This document shows positions 11,372 to 23,851 of a DNA stretch of 64,000 nucleotides, in pieces (position 1 is the stretch's first letter; every line of letters begins with the position of its first letter). Under the pieces are notes generated by a model. It saw nothing but the letters and a program-made list of their open reading frames with translations, searched no databases and was not told the origin of the DNA. A program made the position numbers and the translations under genes. This DNA is from Andrena cerasifolii (taxonomy: Eukaryota > Arthropoda > Insecta > Hymenoptera > Andrenidae), in the NCBI RefSeq assembly GCF_050908995.1, contig NC_135130.1:7433001-7497000 (forward strand), in the 5' to 3' direction.

Positions 11372-13231
11372 AAGTCAAACAGTGCTGCCATGAACGACTG
11401 CAAATTATTGGCACCGACAGAAATTCGGTAACACAGTTTTACAGATACGTAAATATTTCTGCACACAAAGTTCAACCATTGCTAGAATAAAATATCAAAA
11501 TACTCTCATAAATGCTACTTTAAAAGTACCTAAAAATAATAACAGTAAAAATATGAGACTTAAGAAAAATATTTCTATCACTGAAAATAGAATTATCCCC
11601 CACAGATCAATTATTAAAAAACAAACCGAATAAATATGCAACATTCTGTCAGTGCCCGATAATTCTGTCGATATCCCAAGCTTCCCTAATATCTCTGGGT
11701 GTACCAAGGCCGCCAGCATTCGATCCCCGTATTTTCTGTTCCCTCCGACTGGTCTCCTCCCGGCTTTTCATCCGGCAACTTTGTAGAACCGAAACGGCCG
11801 GCTACCGCAAGCGCTGGGCAGGTTCGAACGAGTCGGGCCAACGGTTTTTTTCGGTCGGATTAAACGTTGAGGCTTATTTTCGGCCGTGGAAGCGTGAGTC
11901 GCCCGGCGTGACGTCGGGAAGGCGCGCTGCGTGGCTGGGTTAGGTCCCTTTAAAATTTAAAAAACCACGCTTATTGCGTTGGCTACTCTGCCAGCGTAGC
12001 CGCGCGCATGCGCACTGGCGGCGCTGCTCGGTTCGGTGTTTCGCCGTCATTGAGAAGGCGAACCGTGTCAGCACGATAAGTCGCGGGTTACGTCAGCCGT
12101 TCGTTGCCAAATGTGCCTTGATAACTCCGCCTGCTTTCGTAATTAATATGTTTAATCCTCTTCGTGGCGAACCTCAGTTCCTCCCGATATATTACTTGCA
12201 AGGGAGGTGCAACACTTGGACGAAGTCTCCATTGTGTTAAATTAAATTAAGTCACAGCTCCATCTTTTTCAGATTTTTTGTATAATTTCTGTGGATGAAC
12301 GAGATCAACTTTTGAATAATTGTAGAAATTAGTAGATACGTAATTATTATGAATCACAGCTGACTCGCCAGTGTGACTTATATAATTACAGGTTCATTTT
12401 TAATTGTTAATATTGGGGACATAGAGGGCGCAAAATTTGGAACCCGATTTTCTCGCAAATTTGTTCTGAATGCTCGCGGTGCAGTAAGGAAATTTTAATC
12501 GGATTGGCGATTTCTTATTCCGGCTATTCCAGCTGTTAATTTCATTTTATTTGTGTTTCCTATCGCGCTACTTAGTCCGCCGAGCTAACGGCCTGCGCGG
12601 TGTCGAGTCACACGGATTCCACGTGAATTTTTTCTTTCAACGTGACTGCCAGTCGCCGACAATGTAGCCCAGTCAGTTATGGAACGTTTAAATGCCCGAT
12701 TTCCGTGCGCGCCTCGCTCACTGGCCAGCGACAAAGTATCGTTTTCGCCGTTGGCTAACGCCCGTAACGGGAGTCCCAATTTTTTTGTTTCTAGCATCCT
12801 GGAAACCCGGCTCTATCCTTAGATCCTCCTCGCGGCCGGGAGATAAAAGCGATGCCGATCTCTTTGCGCGTGTTTAGCATTTTGATATTCGAGACATCCC
12901 ACGGGGATCTGGTGTGATATCTGATTCTAAGGTCGCAGGTCGTGATCTGATTTAATATGCGTGCAAGTTGTTTCGCGATGCGATTGGGAATTAGAAATTT
13001 CTGCTGCGCCTATTCTAAGCTTCAGTTGGTATTTGGGAGTAATAATTATTTAGGGGACAGTTTCGTGGTTGGAGCGAAGTAATTAGCACGAAATAGCAAA
13101 GGTCGGAACTTAAGAAATTGTAATATCGTATTTGGAACTTGGAGATCAGAATTTCTGATTGCAATTTCTTGCAAGAAGTGTTCAATTTCAAGGTGTAGTT
13201 TAAATACCTTTTGTTTCCTCCAACTTGGATC

Positions 13232-14339
13232 TAGGGTTGCCAACTTTTTCCAGGGAAAATATAGTATTTTACGGCTGATGTGTTAAAAATTATAGTACAT
13301 TGCGAAAGAATATAGGAAAGCCTTTCTCGGAGGAGAGTGGTGCAAAATAAAGCTACATTAAAGCAACCACATCTTATTTTTTAAATGTGTATTTTTTGTG
13401 GCATTTTGCATTGTTAATTAATTTATTGTCTGTAACAAATGCGTGGAAGGGTTTGATTGCACTGAAAGTCCAAATTCACATATATGGGGAGCTCATTTTT
13501 TTATGATACATTGGTTCTGTTTCTCTCTTCCCGCCACTTTATATTTATTAATGAAAAAGTCCTCTGTTAAGGGGCCGTCCTTAAATTACGTAAGGGTGAT
13601 TTTGGCGATTTCTTTCGCCCTTCCTCCCCCAGTATAAGAATTCGTAAGATTTTATATTCCACACCCCCCCGTCCTTACGTAATATTTTTTAAATTGCATT
13701 TTTTCAGTTAATAAAATTCTTTTAAAGGTTTATATAATTCATTTAACATTGTTTTTTGAGCCACTCATATTGAAAATTAAGTGAAAAAATGTTACATAAG
13801 ACGCCACCTGACTGCCCCCTTGTAAGAAAACGTAAGAAATTCGCGACCCCCTCCCCAAGGCCTTAATTTAAGAACGACCCCTAAAGTTTAAATTCGCAAA
13901 TTCAAATGTTGATGTTGCCGTAGGATATAGAACTAAGTAAAATTTGTAGGAATTCATCGATGTATCGGAAATATAGTATTTTTACGTACAGGGCCGCTGC
14001 TGGGTTTTATGCCGCCCAAATGCAAAAACAATATTGCCGTCGTTATTAATTTAATATTCTTTAATTAAGAATTTAACATGCAGTGTTTACTTTTATATCT
14101 ACATATACATAGTTGTACACATTTATCACGCAAAGGAGCTTCGATTACTATTCTTATTAGTCAATATTTTACTTATAATAAACGACCTGCGGCCGCCCCT
14201 AGCTTTGGCCGCCCAAGTGCAGAGGCACTTCTGCACCCCCGCCGGGAACGGGCTTATATATTTTTTTTCTAACAGTATATTGTACACTAGACAAAAATAT
14301 AGTACAATACTATCTGTTATAATACGGTTGGCAACCCTA
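13232..14339. mobile_element. hAT-like non-autonomous element carrying insertions
   Basis: The terminal inverted repeats read TAGGGTTGCCAAC at both ends (13232 and, inverted, ending 14339). The flanks cttggatc (13224-13231) and cttaaatc (14340-14347) agree at 6 of 8 positions, consistent with an old 8-bp hAT duplication. Sub-terminal words such as aatatagta recur on both sides. The interior holds at least one further element (13570-13883) and a GC-rich gccgccc block at 13985-14260 that may be another insertion. No transposase frame survives. Confidence 0.6.
13570..13883. mobile_element. Nested MITE, GGGGCCGTCCTTAAATTACG termini
   Basis: The left end reads AGGGGCCGTCCTTAAATTA and the right end, inverted, AGGGGTCGTTCTTAAATTA. 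It sits within the hAT-like element at 13232-14339. TTAA precedes the left end (ctgTTAAGGGG). The right flank reads cccctaaag, so a TTAA duplication is possible but degraded. The interior has acgtaag words near both ends in opposite orientation. No coding capacity. Confidence 0.55.
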
Positions 14340-15793
14340 CTTAAATCAGAAATCGATCGGCTGAAAGCAAGGACGCCCAAGACACCCCGCTTTCTAATGA
14401 TGTAATTCCTGTCTTCGTTGGAAACCGTGTCTAAAGATCGTCGCATTCCATTTGCAATTCACCCTCGAATGGTCAGGTTTCGTCATGGAACTGGCCTGAG
14501 ATGTTTAAAGCCGAGGTTGCATAGGTCACTTTAATAAATACTGATAAGACCTAGGAAAGTAGAAGGATCTATCTAATCTAGCAAGATAACACCTAATATT
14601 TCTTCTACCATATTTCGACTATTTCGAACACGAATAGCCTCTGACCTCTCTCCAGGCTTCTATTATCTTAGAAAGTAGTTACTAGGTAACTATTAGTCAA
14701 CCCTCCCTCGTTTCCTTGCACCCAAAACTCAACATCCCCTTCCACCCCTAGAAGCTACATCAAATCCAGCCACTTTCCAAGGCCTCACCAACGCGGGCGG
14801 CCATTATAAATAGAAATTCAAATTCGACCACTGTCCTGCCCCTCCAGAAGCTACTTATCAACCCTGTAGAAGATTAGCGCGCTCCGAGCAACCACTAGAA
14901 AGGCTTCTACGTTTTATTATCAGTAGATTGACGATTGTGATCCTTGTGACCAAAGATTCTCGTATCAGTGCTTGATAATACCACCAGCGCGGCCTCACGT
15001 GCCGATCAATATTCATGCAATTCACTCGAAAGCCTCTTGAAAGGTGACTTGCACCAACTGGCAGTCTCCAGTGGCCTATCAGAACACGAGCCGCCATTCT
15101 TTGGAGCACCAAGTGGTCGCGCGACACGGAGTCGATAATTAAATCCTCCGAATCGTCCATTAGCCGGTCATAAAAGCTCGAGTCCAAAGGGTGAAGCGTC
15201 CCCTCGAAGTCCCTCCGTCGAGAAGCCCTCAACTCCAGATTCCCGCGACCGTAGGTTCAAGGCCTCGGCGTATTCGGCGATCGATTCGATTTTTTTTCCC
15301 CTTGATTAATTGCAACGAGGAGGTTTGTAAAGTCGACCTTGAGGCGATGGCGACTATATACGTCGGGAACGTGACCACACTTGGCCGTGTGTGTGAGCGC
15401 GCGCGCGCCCCGAAGCCCATCGCTTTGAATTCTTCGGCATTAGACGCTTTGATTGCCTCATTCCGGCATTCGTGGAACGCGAGACTTTCTGGGAAAGGAA
15501 GGGGAAGGCTGTGTCTTCTTTTTGGGCGAACAGGTGTAAATTGTCCTTCGAACCTTGCTCGTTTGGGGGTTTTAAATTTAAGTTTTATTCGACGAGGTCT
15601 TTTTTTTTATTTAGGAGCTCGGGAAGAGGTGAACTTTTTTTTTAACGTGGAAGCATCTTTTGAGGGTTGGAAAAAATGTTTTAGTTTAGGGAGGAGGTTT
15701 TCTTGGTTTGTAGAGGAATGCGGGGGAATTTAGGCAAATTGTGAGTATTTTGGGGTGAATTAAATTATCTTTAATTCTGAAAGTTTTATTATA

Positions 15794-16323
15794 CAGTGGG
15801 TGGCCAAATTATTATACTCAAAAGGGTTTGAGATTTTGCAAGTTTAAGCGATGAAACGCATTTTAGAGCTTGCAGTTTCTAGTTTTTGAATCAAGGACTC
15901 AATTTTTTTTTACATCCATTATGATACTGTTTTATCAAGATGAAGCGCAGGAAACGAAGTTTCAAAATTTTTTGTCTAGTTTGAACGCATGCATGGGCCA
16001 AAAAAAATTTTTTCCGGTAAATCCAAGGAAGAGCTTTTATAGAGCAAACATTTCTCTTTAATTTTGTTGCTTTTGGTTTTGTTGTATGATTTTTATTGAT
16101 CGAGTTATTCGCGATCAAAGCAAAAAGGCAGTTTTCACTTTGAACACCTATAACTTGCGAACTTATGATCGTAGACAAATTTTCACGAGTGTTTTGGAAA
16201 GCTAAGAAAGTTTCCTTTCAGAGTTGCCGATTTAAAAAAAATTTTAATCGTATTAAATCCGTTTTAAAATGATCTCAAAAATTGACGAAAATGTTTTGAG
16301 TGTAATAATTTGGCCACCCTCTG
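15794..16323. mobile_element. Mariner-like MITE, TA-flanked, 530 bp
   Basis: The ends are CAGTGGGTGGCCAAATTATT and, inverted, CAGAGGGTGGCCAAATTATT, and the similarity continues through an ACTCAAAA block (about 30 bp). TA lies directly outside both ends (15792-15793 and 16324-16325), the Tc1/mariner target duplication. The interior is AT-rich with no intact frame. Confidence 0.75.
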
Positions 16324-16810
16324 TATCAAAGTTGTCTCCATCTCTGCTATATAACCTTTGAAAATAACTATGGAACACGTTCCGTTGTATTCTATAAAAT
16401 TTAAATTCGAATATATGCCACCTCCTACGTTTGCCCCCAATAAAAATATGCCACGGTGTGAGCTACTCGTTAGAACGCGACCGAGCCGTATTTTTAAACA
16501 TTTTATGTTGAACATGTGCCAAAAAGGTGATTCCCATCCGAAAGACACTTGCAACTAGGAATCTAACTAGACAGAGCCAAGAGAGCTTGAGAATTTAATG
16601 AATGGGGCCAGAAAATAATAACGAACCCAATCGCCTCAATACGAAGAACCAAAAGATTACCTTCCAGTATAATTCTGCTACAAATTTTTGCATCACCCGG
16701 TACATAATCAATTCTTATATCTAAAAATCAAAACGCGAACACCCAATTTCCAAGTCTCCCGAATGAGATTCGCGGGACAAAGCGGGACAAACTCTGAGTT
16801 ACCTTATATA

Positions 16811-17046
16811 CAGGGTGTTTCTCTACCTGTGGTCAATACTCTAGGGGGTGATTAAACAGGCAAAAATGAGCCGAAAATCAAGAGTGACGAAATTGCGGTA
16901 AAGGCTTGATTTTCGAGAAAGTTGACTTTGAATTTCAGCTAAATCCGCGCGCCCCTAAGGCGCCTGCGGCCACTCTTGATTTTCGTCTTATTTTTGCCTG
17001 TATAATCACCCCCTAGAGTATTGGCCATAGGTGGAGAAACACCCTG
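16811..17046. mobile_element. Short MITE with CAGGGTGTTTCTC termini
   Basis: The terminal inverted repeats extend about 80 bp at high identity, from CAGGGTGTTTCTC through tactctagggggtgatta to aaaatcaagagtg, and are mirrored at the right end. TA flanks both ends (16809-16810 and 17047-17048). At 236 bp with no frame, it is a typical Tc1/mariner-type MITE. The CAGGGTG terminus is widespread in insect genomes. Confidence 0.75.
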
Positions 17047-17159
17047 TATATAAGGGATTTTTCAGAATTTTCCGAAGTAGATTTTCTCGAATTTAGCTGA
17101 AAAAGCGCGTCTACTGCTTTGAGAAATTAATATCTGAGTGAAGACTTTCGCGTACACTA

Positions 17160-17317
17160 TAGCGAATTCGGTACTTCGCACTGACTCTGTGGGGATGCCA
17201 GAAAATAAGTGGGATTGGTTGTTTCTGCTAGAGACGAAGACAGCTCTATAAGAATCAACCAATTGAAGTCATTTTCTGGCACCAGCTCAGAGTCAGTGGG
17301 CGATTCCGAATTCGCTA
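17160..17317. mobile_element. TA-flanked hairpin MITE, about 158 bp
   Basis: Nearly the whole element is an imperfect hairpin. tatagcgaattcgg, cactgactctg, gccagaaaat and attggttg on the left recur inverted in the same order on the right, with arms of about 70 bp and roughly 80% match by eye. The outer TATA on each side is consistent with a TA duplication. It lies 113 bp downstream of the MITE ending at 17046. Confidence 0.65.
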
Positions 17318-19591
17318 TAAGTATCAAAATTTTCTGAAATTGCCAAACCTGAAGGTCCCTTTGTTAAACGACAGCCGCACTGTGACCGCGTGGAACGGCA
17401 TCCAGGAAATAGTCTCGTCGAACTTGGAAACTGTTAAACGACAGTTGCACCCCCGCCAGGTCTGTTCTCTTCTCCCCCAGGGCCTTGTCCCGCAAAAGGA
17501 CGAAGGATTACGGTTCATCGAGGCAGATAGGCGACGTGGAAGCCGCTATCTGCCCCCCACGAATATCGTAGGATGGGCTAACAGTTGAGGCTGTTGGCTA
17601 AAGTTTGATACGGGAATGGAGTGCGTGCAGTATCAATAATTTCTGTTCTATAATAGATAAAAGTAATCTAAGCCACGAAATATGTACTTGGGATAATTTA
17701 TGTGTCGCGGGGGAGGAGGTGGTTTCTTGAATGAAGATAACTTTCATACCCCGACAAACATTCCTTCTCCGTTTCATTCTTCACAGATTTTGATTCTCCA
17801 AACAGTTAAACTATTCAATTCCCTTTAAGAGGAACCACCGCGGTGGGGTAGTTTGTGTCTAATTGATGCTGCAAGTCACGACCCTTCTTTAATGGGAAAT
17901 AATTTCTTCTTCCTCCTTTCGAGCTCGAAGGGGCGCGCTGCACCCTTATGACGCGGCGTTTAATAGGACAATTATTCCGTTAAGTCGCTGGTATTAATTG
18001 GCCGTGGTGTACGCGTCATGAAGCAATTACGAGGGGTGTCGGGAAAGGGTGGCAGCCGTTGGTCACGCTCGATAAGCCTGCGCGCAACGGCAGCCGACTG
18101 AATAGCAGGGCTACACCCACTGGTCACAAAAGCAACCGGTGGGATTTCGGCGAGGTCAGGCTGGAATATTTTCGGTCAACCCCCGGCCCGTTCCGGAAAT
18201 TGGGGGTGTTCCGTAGTCGGCCGGAACGTTTCACGGTGTTTGCCTTCGGGGGCTGGATAAACTTCGTTCCCCGCTGAAGATTGCCAGTCGATTGGAAGCT
18301 AATTAACCAGCAAGGGCTGGAATATATTGTCACGCTTCGCTGCTGTGGCGTGCTAGGGGCAAATATTGGCCATTGTTTGAAAGCGGTGTGTGGTTGCTTG
18401 AGAATGTTTCGAAATGTTCGCTGGAATTTTGGGCTGGTGGTAGTTTTATTCTAATTGACTTTTAAAGGGAATTCAATGGTCAGTTTTGGTGGACTTTTTG
18501 GGGCTTCAACCCTTAACTGGTGACGTCTCATTTTGTGCTATAAACGGTGGCGTGGAGTTTTATAGACCTCTCTTTAATAATTTGACATTGTCAAGCCTAA
18601 ATTTAATTTTAATATCTAGGTAGTGAAGTTTTTAGTGACTTTGTTACACGCTAGGCGGCTACGCCGCCCCTAAATTCGAACAGTATTCCATTAAACCTGA
18701 TTAAACGCAGAAAAGGAGGACACCAAATACATATCTGTGTTATTTATAATATCCCCACTTTAAAGCGTTACTGAAAACGTGACAAATTGATAAAAAACGA
18801 GATAGATTTAAAAAGGCACCCTTGAATGTTTTGTTCAAAACCACTGAAAGTTGTCTTCGTGGAACATAAATCATATTTCTGCAGGAGACTTTCAGCCTCC
18901 ACGTCACTGATTTTTTGCTACGTTAGTGGTGCATTTTCTTCTCAGTTTTTTGTGTGTTTTCATATGATTTGGTTTTTTGGTATTCTTTTATTTATTGTTT
19001 ACGAATTTAATTGGCGTGGGGCAGAGTCCTGCATCTTCCTGAAATTGAAAATGGTCGCCCAGAAATCTCTTTGGGATCGAATCTCCCTGAAATAATCAAG
19101 GTCTGAGTTCCTCCGAAAGAAAGCTTGGATGTTCTCCGAAATTGGAGCAAACGGAACCGCGAGAGTCTAGCCAAGGGTCGTTTCGAGTTCCTCCAGCTGG
19201 AATTTCGTTCCACATCGAGAACACTCGTTATACTCCTCCCCGACGTCGGCTGTATCGATTGTATCTTCTCCTCGAGAACGCTTTGGAAACAAAAACCGAG
19301 GTCCCCGACCTGTGCCCCAGGGTGATCGATTAGCCAAAGCCACGACGTTGAATTACGAACGGAGGAAATCCGGCCTGAGATACTCCATCCCTTTCCTCCT
19401 CCGCGTTTGCTCGCGATTGTGTCGCCACTAAATCATCTCTACGATACACTGTACATTTAACAAACTATCGCATGCACCTCCCTACATTTATATACCGCAA
19501 ACTTAAACCCGGCCCATAAATCCCAAAGAAGCCCTCTGTGACGAATAATTAATCGGAATCAAACCTCCCAGAAATTTGCAAAAAGGAAAAC

Positions 19592-20124
19592 CAGGGGTGG
19601 CGAACCTATGGCACGTGCGATAATTTTGCTGGCACATCAATGATTTACAGGCGCTCTCGTTAACATCTGTATATTAATCTAAAATAATTATTAAATGGTT
19701 AGGTACACCTACGAAAATATTTTTGGCAAGCTTTCAGCTGTAATACGACGATGTGTATGTAAATTGTCAAGTTATGAGTTAATTCCAGAAATGAGCAAAA
19801 TATTATTCGTCGTGTGTCGAATCAAATTGCCCCGGGTTAACTTTATTCGTCGAATGAAACAATTAACTGTATTCGTCAAATAATCTACAGTTGAAGTGAC
19901 TTTTATTTCATCCGTTATTTAAATATTTGTTGTTTAGTTAATGCTCCAACTTGGTTAATTCTTATGAAAAGCTGTCTTAATTTTTACACTTGTCTCAATA
20001 AAATTCTGCAATGATTAATTTTCTAATAATTTCTCCCCTATTAAAAACTGCCCGGCGCGTCGGCAATTCGATAAATATTATTCATAAAATCTTGGCACGC
20101 GCAGATTTTGGTTCGCCTCTCCTG
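19592..20124. mobile_element. Diverged hAT-like element
   Basis: The left end CAGGGGTGGCGAACCTATGG and the right end (inverted, CAGGAGAGGCGAACCAAAAT) resemble the widespread hAT terminus CAGNGGTGGCxAACC, with sub-terminal ggcacgtgc/gcacgcgc pairs. The flanking 8-mers (aggaaaac, tactacta) do not match, so either the duplication has been lost or an end is misplaced. The interior is AT-rich with no transposase. Confidence 0.45.
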
Positions 20125-21101
20125 TACTACTAAGAGGTACTTCAGCACTAGGGAATACAACCCCAGCTGTTTTTTGGATTCCAAAAATCCCGGGATTTGA
20201 TATAACTAATCCCGAGAATTTGGGGATTTCTTAAAAATGAGAATTACTCTGTGAGCACCTGAAAAATATAAAAATAAACAGAATAAATAAGGATAGTCAT
20301 TTCATAATAATAAGGACAATAATAATAATAATGATTTATTTAAATAATAATATTAACTCGCAATATAACTAACTAAACTACATTTATTTTTACAATGATA
20401 TTCTCACGTTGCAAATCGCAACTTGTCTGACCACGTAAAGTCGAAACATAGTAGACAAGTACTCTAGGTGCTTTGCTGTTCCTTCGTTCGGATTCCCAAA
20501 AATCTTCATAATGGTTTACTAATATTACCTACTTATTGAGACTTTATTATCCTCCATTGTTCCACTGTTTTTATTGCCAAAAATGATTTTAACTTATTTC
20601 TCAGACTAATAATAGAAAGTAACTTCCTCTACTTTAAATAAATATTTAGAATTTTAACACATAATGAATTATTTTAATTACTGAAATTGTCTGCTACCCA
20701 ATCCCGGGGTTGGTCCCGGAATGCCGGAGATGGACTTTAAAAAATCCCGCAATCCCTGGACCCGCAATCTCCCAGTATCAATTATAATTCATCAGCTCCG
20801 TCCACTTTCCCACTAGCACCTGAAGCAAATCGACCAAGAATCCGAACTTGCCGGGACACCTAACTGTACTCGCATTCCAATTACCTCCGACCACAGCCGC
20901 CCATCGATAGAGCCACCCCGATCCTCAAGTGCGACCACTCCCCTCCGTCGCACATCCCCCCGGCCCGAAGTGGCCGCGAAGGGACAAATTGTCGGAGGTT
21001 AACCCCTTCGCCCTTTGTTCGAGGCGGGCCACCCCGAAGCCCCCAGACGTGGCAGGGAGTAGGGGCACGATTCTAATCTGGTTCGTGATGATCGGTGACA
21101 G

Positions 21102-21317
21102 GTATGCGAAGAGCAGAAGTGCCAGGACGAGGTCTTTCCCCTCTCGATGAACTACGTCGACAGGTTCCTTTCGATCTGCCCGATCAGGAAGTCGCAGCTG
21201 CAGCTGCTAGGAACCGCCTGCCTGCTCCTCGCCTCGAAACTGCGCGAACCGTCGCCTCTCACCGCGGAGGTGCTCGTTTTCTACACGGACAACTCCATCA
21301 CCCTGGATGACTTATGG
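21102..21317 (+). CDS. CycD: Cyclin D, coding exon 2 (residues 67-138)
   Basis: Second coding exon, the core of the N-terminal cyclin box. It begins VCEEQKCQDEVFPLSMNYVD and continues through RFLSICPIRKSQLQLLGTAC, LLLASKLREP and YTDNSITLDDLW, the diagnostic D-cyclin blocks. The lysine of ASKLRE falls at residue 112, the same number as the CDK4-contacting K112 of human cyclin D1. The acceptor is GGTGACAG and the donor is GTAAGT at 21318. Both junctions are phase 0 (216 nt, 72 codons), matching exon 2 length in human CCND1 as I recall it. In-frame joining to exon 1 gives the conserved WMLE-VCEEQKC junction. No truncation or missing key residue is seen. Confidence 0.96.
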
Positions 21318-22020
21318 GTAAGTTCGATCGCGTCGCTCCGCTCGTCGGGCCTGTGCTTTCTGATCGATCGACGATTAAACCGGGCCCCGCGAACTCCGGC
21401 CGCGGAATCCTCAGCGCCCTGGCTCGAAATAGTCCATCGGACGATAGCGGCCGATCGCCGGGAGACGCAAAAACGGCACCGCGTAGACGTTATTAAACGG
21501 GGGGATAACCGCTGGATCTTCTAATGCAGCCGGTCCGTGGGCCGTTGAGAATCCATCAGTGCATATGTCGTTTGACGGACTGGTTCTATTCTTTTTCTTC
21601 CACGGAGATAGTTATTATCCGCGCGGCGGCGGATGCGGGGTCGATCTCGACCCGTGCTGCAGTATGTCAGATTGCTTGTCCTTAGTTGCTGTTAATGTTG
21701 CTGCTTTGGGGGAAGTAGCTTCAGCTCGCAACGAACGTAGAATCTAACGTAGAAGCTTGATTGTGTTATGGGGGAAATGGATTAATTAGCAGGTAGCCTG
21801 GTATGAGGGTTTGGTCCTTGGGGAACATCATTTTGCTGCGCAATTTCTCGCTGATTCTAGCTTCGGCCAGGGATCAGTGCTTGGGGGTTTGCTTCTTGTG
21901 TTCGAGACGTGTAATTTTTGAAGTCGAGCAATTCAGGCATTCAGAGCAAAAACAGGGGCTAACCTAGGTTTTCTGCGAAGTTGAGTTTGTAGCAGTAATG
22001 TATTCCAATTGGCTGTACTG

Positions 22021-22258
22021 TAGTGGCGGATTTAAGAAAAAAGGCCCAGGTGGCAAACGTTCCGAGAGGCCCATTTTTTAGGGAAAATGATGGGGGTAGT
22101 TTACTAAAAACGGGCCAAGTGTAGTAGCACTAAAAAATGTAGTGTTTGGATACTTACACGTAAGTGTAATTTTTTTTTGTCCTGGGGCCCTACGTGGGCC
22201 TTCTGTGCGGGGTCTAGGTGGCAACTGCGCATCAGCCGCCCTGTTAAATCCGCCACCG
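22021..22258. mobile_element. hAT-like MITE with 8-bp target duplication
   Basis: The termini are TAGTGGCGGATTTAA and, inverted, CGGTGGCGGATTTAA, matching in 13 of 15 positions. The flanking 8-mers are ctgtactg (22013-22020) and ctgttctg (22259-22266), one mismatch. The 238-bp interior shares ggcccaggtggcaaacgtt, agtttactaaaaa and gccgccctgttaaatccgcc with the element at 5175-5534. No coding capacity. Confidence 0.78.
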
Positions 22259-22644
22259 CTGTTCTGTCATATAAAATAGGAAAACAATTTTTTTTTCAAT
22301 GTGGGTCAGTCCGTTTTTGCTCTCAATGCCCTCAATTAGGGTTTGAGGAAAATAGAAGCAACGAGGAATTGGGAGGTGATATTTTATTTCGATTTTGATT
22401 ATGGAGGCTTGAGTCACCTTCGAATATTTTCTGCTTGATGGACTGAATTGTTTTTAATTGGAAAAATTTATCTCGCATTGATGTAACTCAATTAAAATTT
22501 CCTGTGGACTTTTGTCTCATTTTTCTGAATTATTTAGCTGCTGCTCGGGTTCTTTTGTCTGGATTCAATTTTTAATACGGGAAGGTTTATTTCGAAATTG
22601 CAATATTGTTGTGTTAGTTTCAAAATATACAATTGAATTACCAT

Positions 22645-22875
22645 CAAGGGCGTGCGGAGACTTTTTTCCGGGGGGAGAGTAAAGGAAAATATACCCTCTT
22701 GCTTTTTTTAACCCATTTTGCAGTGCCAATTTAATTAAAAATTTAAAACCGACAGTTAAAAATATTCCCTTTTTAGTATGAACTTAATAAAGATTAGTTT
22801 CGAAAAATAAACTTTTTTTTATAAGTCAGGGGAGGCTTTTGCTCCCTTTTGCCCCCCTCCTCCTGTCGAGGGGCT
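22645..22875. other. Possible degraded repeat
   Basis: Begins with aagggcgtgcggag and a G-rich tract and ends in a C-rich tract (tgcccccctcctcctg), a layout common in old DNA-transposon remnants. No target duplication or clear inverted repeat is visible. Confidence 0.25.
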
Positions 22876-23531
22876 ATAAAATATGAATCTTGGATAGAAT
22901 TTGCAATAGTGCACTCTGCACCTTTCGCACATTATTATACTCTAACTGCACGCAAAGTTTGAACGAGATCGGTGACCCAAAGCTCGCTAACTACCCTCGG
23001 TAATACCTTCGGCAAATCGTGTCCCAGGTGATAAGGGAAATCTTGAACGATCGCACCCAATAGTACAGTTATTATTACACCTAAATAAATTCCGGCGGCC
23101 CTTCTGTTATTGGCGATAAGGGAAAGAAGGAGAGTCCTGTTAGTAAACACTATAACCTTTCGCTGATAAAATGGTGCGCGTTAATGAAACGCACCGCGCT
23201 TATCGGTAATTGCACCTCGCTACACGATAAGTCTCAGGTAGGGCGGCGGTGAGTATCGCGAGTAGGTTTCCAGCGTAGAGTCATGTGGCCCGATACCTTT
23301 CAACTTTCCTATCTGGAGAAAAAGATTCCCCAGCGCGATAAATTAACGATAATAAGCGGGTCGGCGTTCTCTGTCCAATCGTAAAGGAAGCGGCTCTCCA
23401 CTTCAAGGAACCACAGCGCCCAAAGCTTCGGGGTTGGCACGAGCTCTTCGCCACTTCTCCTTCGAAATCTACTTGCACCCGTGCTCTGCGCCGGTTCCCG
23501 TCGACAGAAATTAGAAATATTGAATTGTAAA

Positions 23532-23704
23532 TTTTTATAATTTTTATAATTTTTATAATTTTTATAATTTTTATAATTTTTATAATTTTTATAATTTTTA
23601 TAATTTTTATAATTTTTATAATTTTTATAATTTTTATAATTTTTATAATTTTTATAATTTTTATAATTTTTATAATTTTTATAATTTTTATAATTTTTAT
23701 AATT
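23532..23704. repeat. 9-bp minisatellite (TTTTTATAA)n
   Basis: About 19 near-identical copies of TTTTTATAA. In one minus-strand frame it reads as a repeated Tyr-Lys-Asn tripeptide, which is a by-product of the 9-bp period and not evidence of a protein. The high uniformity suggests recent expansion or ongoing slippage. Confidence 0.95.
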
Positions 23705-23851
23705 CAAAATAGAAATATTAAATTTCTTCAACTGTACAAGCTTCATAACTACATGGAACACTTTATTGCTAGATTGCTACCTGCACTCTTCAGGGTTTCC
23801 TTAACGAGATTTAATGTTTTATCGAATCTTCTGAAAGACTCGTTCTATTTA

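Larger units (their letters stand above)
8817..21101 (+). other. Cyclin D intron 1 (12,285 bp)
   Basis: Bounded by donor GTGAGC at 8817 and acceptor GACAG at 21097-21101, phase 0. It carries a fold-back element (10925-11371), a nested hAT-like element (13232-14339), three TA-flanked MITEs (15794-17317) and a diverged hAT-like element (19592-20124). The stretches between them (8817-10924, 11372-13231, 14348-15790, 17320-19590) show only short chance frames. A TTAACCC-like terminus (ccttaactggtgacg) at 18509-18524 has no visible partner, and a run of AAT triplets lies near 20310-20360. No exon of another gene was found. Confidence 0.85.

Noticed and set aside
20130..20785. Possible element bounded by ggattccaaaaatcccggg and aaaaatcccgcaatccc
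   Set aside because: The inverted match is short and gapped and no target duplication could be found.
22935..23150. 71-codon minus-strand frame with a membrane-like hydrophobic segment
   Set aside because: No family recognised, no extension through splicing seen; a single short hydrophobic run is not enough.
23309..23761. Minus-strand frame with repeated Tyr-Lys-Asn
   Set aside because: Artefact of the 9-bp minisatellite at 23532-23704.
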